Assembly: GCA_022705125.1 (NCBI GenBank)
Contig: JAKJFB010000149.1
Span: 1-6,981 of the forward strand
Length of the DNA stretch: 6,981 nt
Reading direction: 5' to 3'
From: Pseudomonadota bacterium
Lineage (GTDB): Bacteria; Pseudomonadota; Gammaproteobacteria; Pseudomonadales; UBA5518
Shown here: positions 6,298-6,981 of the stretch, in pieces
How positions within the stretch are numbered: the stretch's first letter is position 1
How the letters are laid out: the number at the start of each line of letters is the position of its first letter
Program-made: the position numbers and the translations under genes
Notes under the pieces: model-generated
Seen by the model: the letters and a program-made list of their open reading frames with translations, nothing else
Told to the model about the DNA's origin: nothing
The model's database searches: none

Positions 6298-6350
6298 AGT
6301 CCGCATGAATGCGGACTCGCCTGCCCTAGGTCCGCATTCATGCGGACCTA
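6298..6350. repeat. REP doublet (REPIN-like) between yaaA and the methyltransferase gene
   Basis: Two palindromic units face each other. Unit 1 (6298-6317) has 9-bp arms AGTCCGCAT and ATGCGGACT around GA. Unit 2 (6327-6350) has 11-bp arms TAGGTCCGCAT and ATGCGGACCTA around TC. The units are also complementary to each other: GTCCGCATGAATGCGGAC (6299-6316) is the exact reverse complement of 6330-6347, with a 13-nt spacer. Unit 2, read on the minus strand, is preceded by GTAG, the head tetranucleotide typical of gammaproteobacterial REP elements mobilised by RAYT transposases. The element begins 14 nt after the yaaA stop and lacks a T-tract. It could act as a 3'-end stabiliser, processing site or attenuator. 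Repetition elsewhere in the genome cannot be seen from this window. Confidence 0.7.
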
Positions 6351-6364
6351 CGAGATCGCGAGTA

Positions 6365-6981
6365 TCAGCGGACCAACAGCCATTCCCGGTCGCAGGACAA
6401 TGCCGGCTCGTAGCGATAGCCGTCCTCGGCGAAGGCCTTGAGATCCTCGGCGCGCTGCAGGCGGTGGCGAATCGCAAAACCGGCCATCGCGCCGCGCGCG
6501 CGCTTGGCGTTGAAGCTCACGATCTTCAGCGTGCCGCCGCGGCTTTCCTTGAACACCGGCGTGATCACCGCCAGCGTCAGCCGCTCCTGGGCGACGGCGC
6601 GAAAATACTCCTGCGAGGCCAGGTTCACCAGTTCGCGGGCGCCCGCGGCGCGGGCCTGCACCTGCAGCGCGTCGGCGATGCGCGGCCCCCAGAATTCGTA
6701 GAGGTTGCGCCCGCGCGCGTTCGCCAGCTGCGTGCCCATCTCGAGCCGATAAGGCTGGATCGCATCGAGCGGGCGCAGCAACCCGTAGAGGCCGCTCAGG
6801 ATGCGCAGGTGCTGCTGCGCGAACGCGAACTCCTCGGCGGAAAAGGTCTCGGCGCGCATGCCGAGGTAGACGTCGCCGCGGAAGGCGAGCAGCGCGGCAC
6901 GGGTGGCGCGCGCCGGCGCACGTGCGCGCCAATCCCGGTAGCGCGCGTGGTTCAGCGCGGCGAGCTCCGGGCTGATCGACA
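6365..6981 (-). CDS. yaaA: Peroxide stress protein YaaA (UPF0246/DUF328), N-terminus outside the window
   Basis: The frame is open to the right edge; 204 complete codons plus two bases are present. E. coli YaaA has 258 residues, so roughly 50 N-terminal residues are missing. Strong matches are FRGDVYLGMRAETFS (across 6881-6839), LRILSGLYGLLRPLD, IQPYRLEMGTQLANARGR, NLYEFWGPRI, LVNLASQEYF, VFKESRGGTLKIVSFNAKRA and the C-terminal AEDGYRYE segment. The ATG at 6859 is internal: the reading continues upstream through LNHARYRDWRAR, which is conserved in the family. In E. coli YaaA is induced through OxyR under peroxide stress and limits free intracellular iron, protecting DNA from Fenton damage. 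It is a soluble, DNA-binding protein. Its promoter is outside the window, so regulation cannot be judged here. The stop at 6365 is followed by the REP doublet and then the methyltransferase gene. Confidence 0.95.
   Translation of the reverse strand, partial: SISPELAALNHARYRDWRARAPARATRAALLAFRGDVYLGMRAETFSAEEFAFAQQHLRILSGLYGLLRPLDAIQPYRLEMGTQLANARGRNLYEFWGPRIADALQVQARAAGARELVNLASQEYFRAVAQERLTLAVITPVFKESRGGTLKIVSFNAKRARGAMAGFAIRHRLQRAEDLKAFAEDGYRYEPALSCDREWLLVR

Noticed and set aside
6255..6341. Upstream start (6341) for the methyltransferase
   Set aside because: The added 29 residues come from the REP palindrome and match nothing in the family; a strong AGGAG precedes the ATG at 6254.
1..6981. 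Defence system, mobile element with transposase, CRISPR array or RNA gene
   Set aside because: All eight genes belong to recognisable chromosomal families, and beyond the palindromes described I saw no spaced direct repeats, tRNA-like folds or recombinase motifs.

Overview
The window is GC-rich and tightly packed, with eight protein-coding genes (two cut by the window edges). It has no rRNA, tRNA, CRISPR array or transposase. The UbiC and UbiA sequences, a YaaA very close to the Escherichia coli form, an HDOD protein and a REP-type palindrome pair all point to a high-GC gammaproteobacterium. The rubredoxin reductase / ubiC / ubiA neighbourhood is, from memory, also found in Pseudomonas and relatives. 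I cannot name the genus.

Layout. (1) Plus strand to 1094: the 3' part of an HDOD-domain signalling protein with the tail of a YbaK-like domain at its truncated N-terminus. (2) Minus strand 2476-1103: a single-chain rubredoxin plus FAD/NAD-dependent rubredoxin reductase, convergent with the HDOD gene; a perfect hairpin contains both stop codons. (3) Plus strand 2616-5216: ubiC (chorismate lyase), ubiA (4-hydroxybenzoate polyprenyltransferase) and a COG3146/PF04339-type FemAB-like acyltransferase. UbiC makes 4-hydroxybenzoate and UbiA prenylates it, so these are the first two committed steps of ubiquinone synthesis. UbiA is also translationally coupled (ATGA) to the acyltransferase. ubiC has a TTG start with a good ribosome binding site and a promoter-like box. 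ubiA has its own perfect TATAAT box, which contains the ubiC stop codon and sits in the loop of an inverted repeat. (4) Minus strand 6981-5245: yaaA (peroxide/iron stress, 5' end outside the window), then a REP doublet (REPIN-like), then a DUF938 SAM-dependent methyltransferase coupled by ATGA to a DUF1810 protein.

Functional reading. Most of the window is housekeeping: respiratory quinone synthesis, electron transfer and oxidative-stress protection. I found no clear new multi-gene system. The points most worth following are the coupling of an uncharacterised acyltransferase to ubiA, the promoter/stop-codon/palindrome overlap between ubiC and ubiA, the REPIN-like element, the rubredoxin-reductase fusion, and the coupled DUF938-DUF1810 pair.
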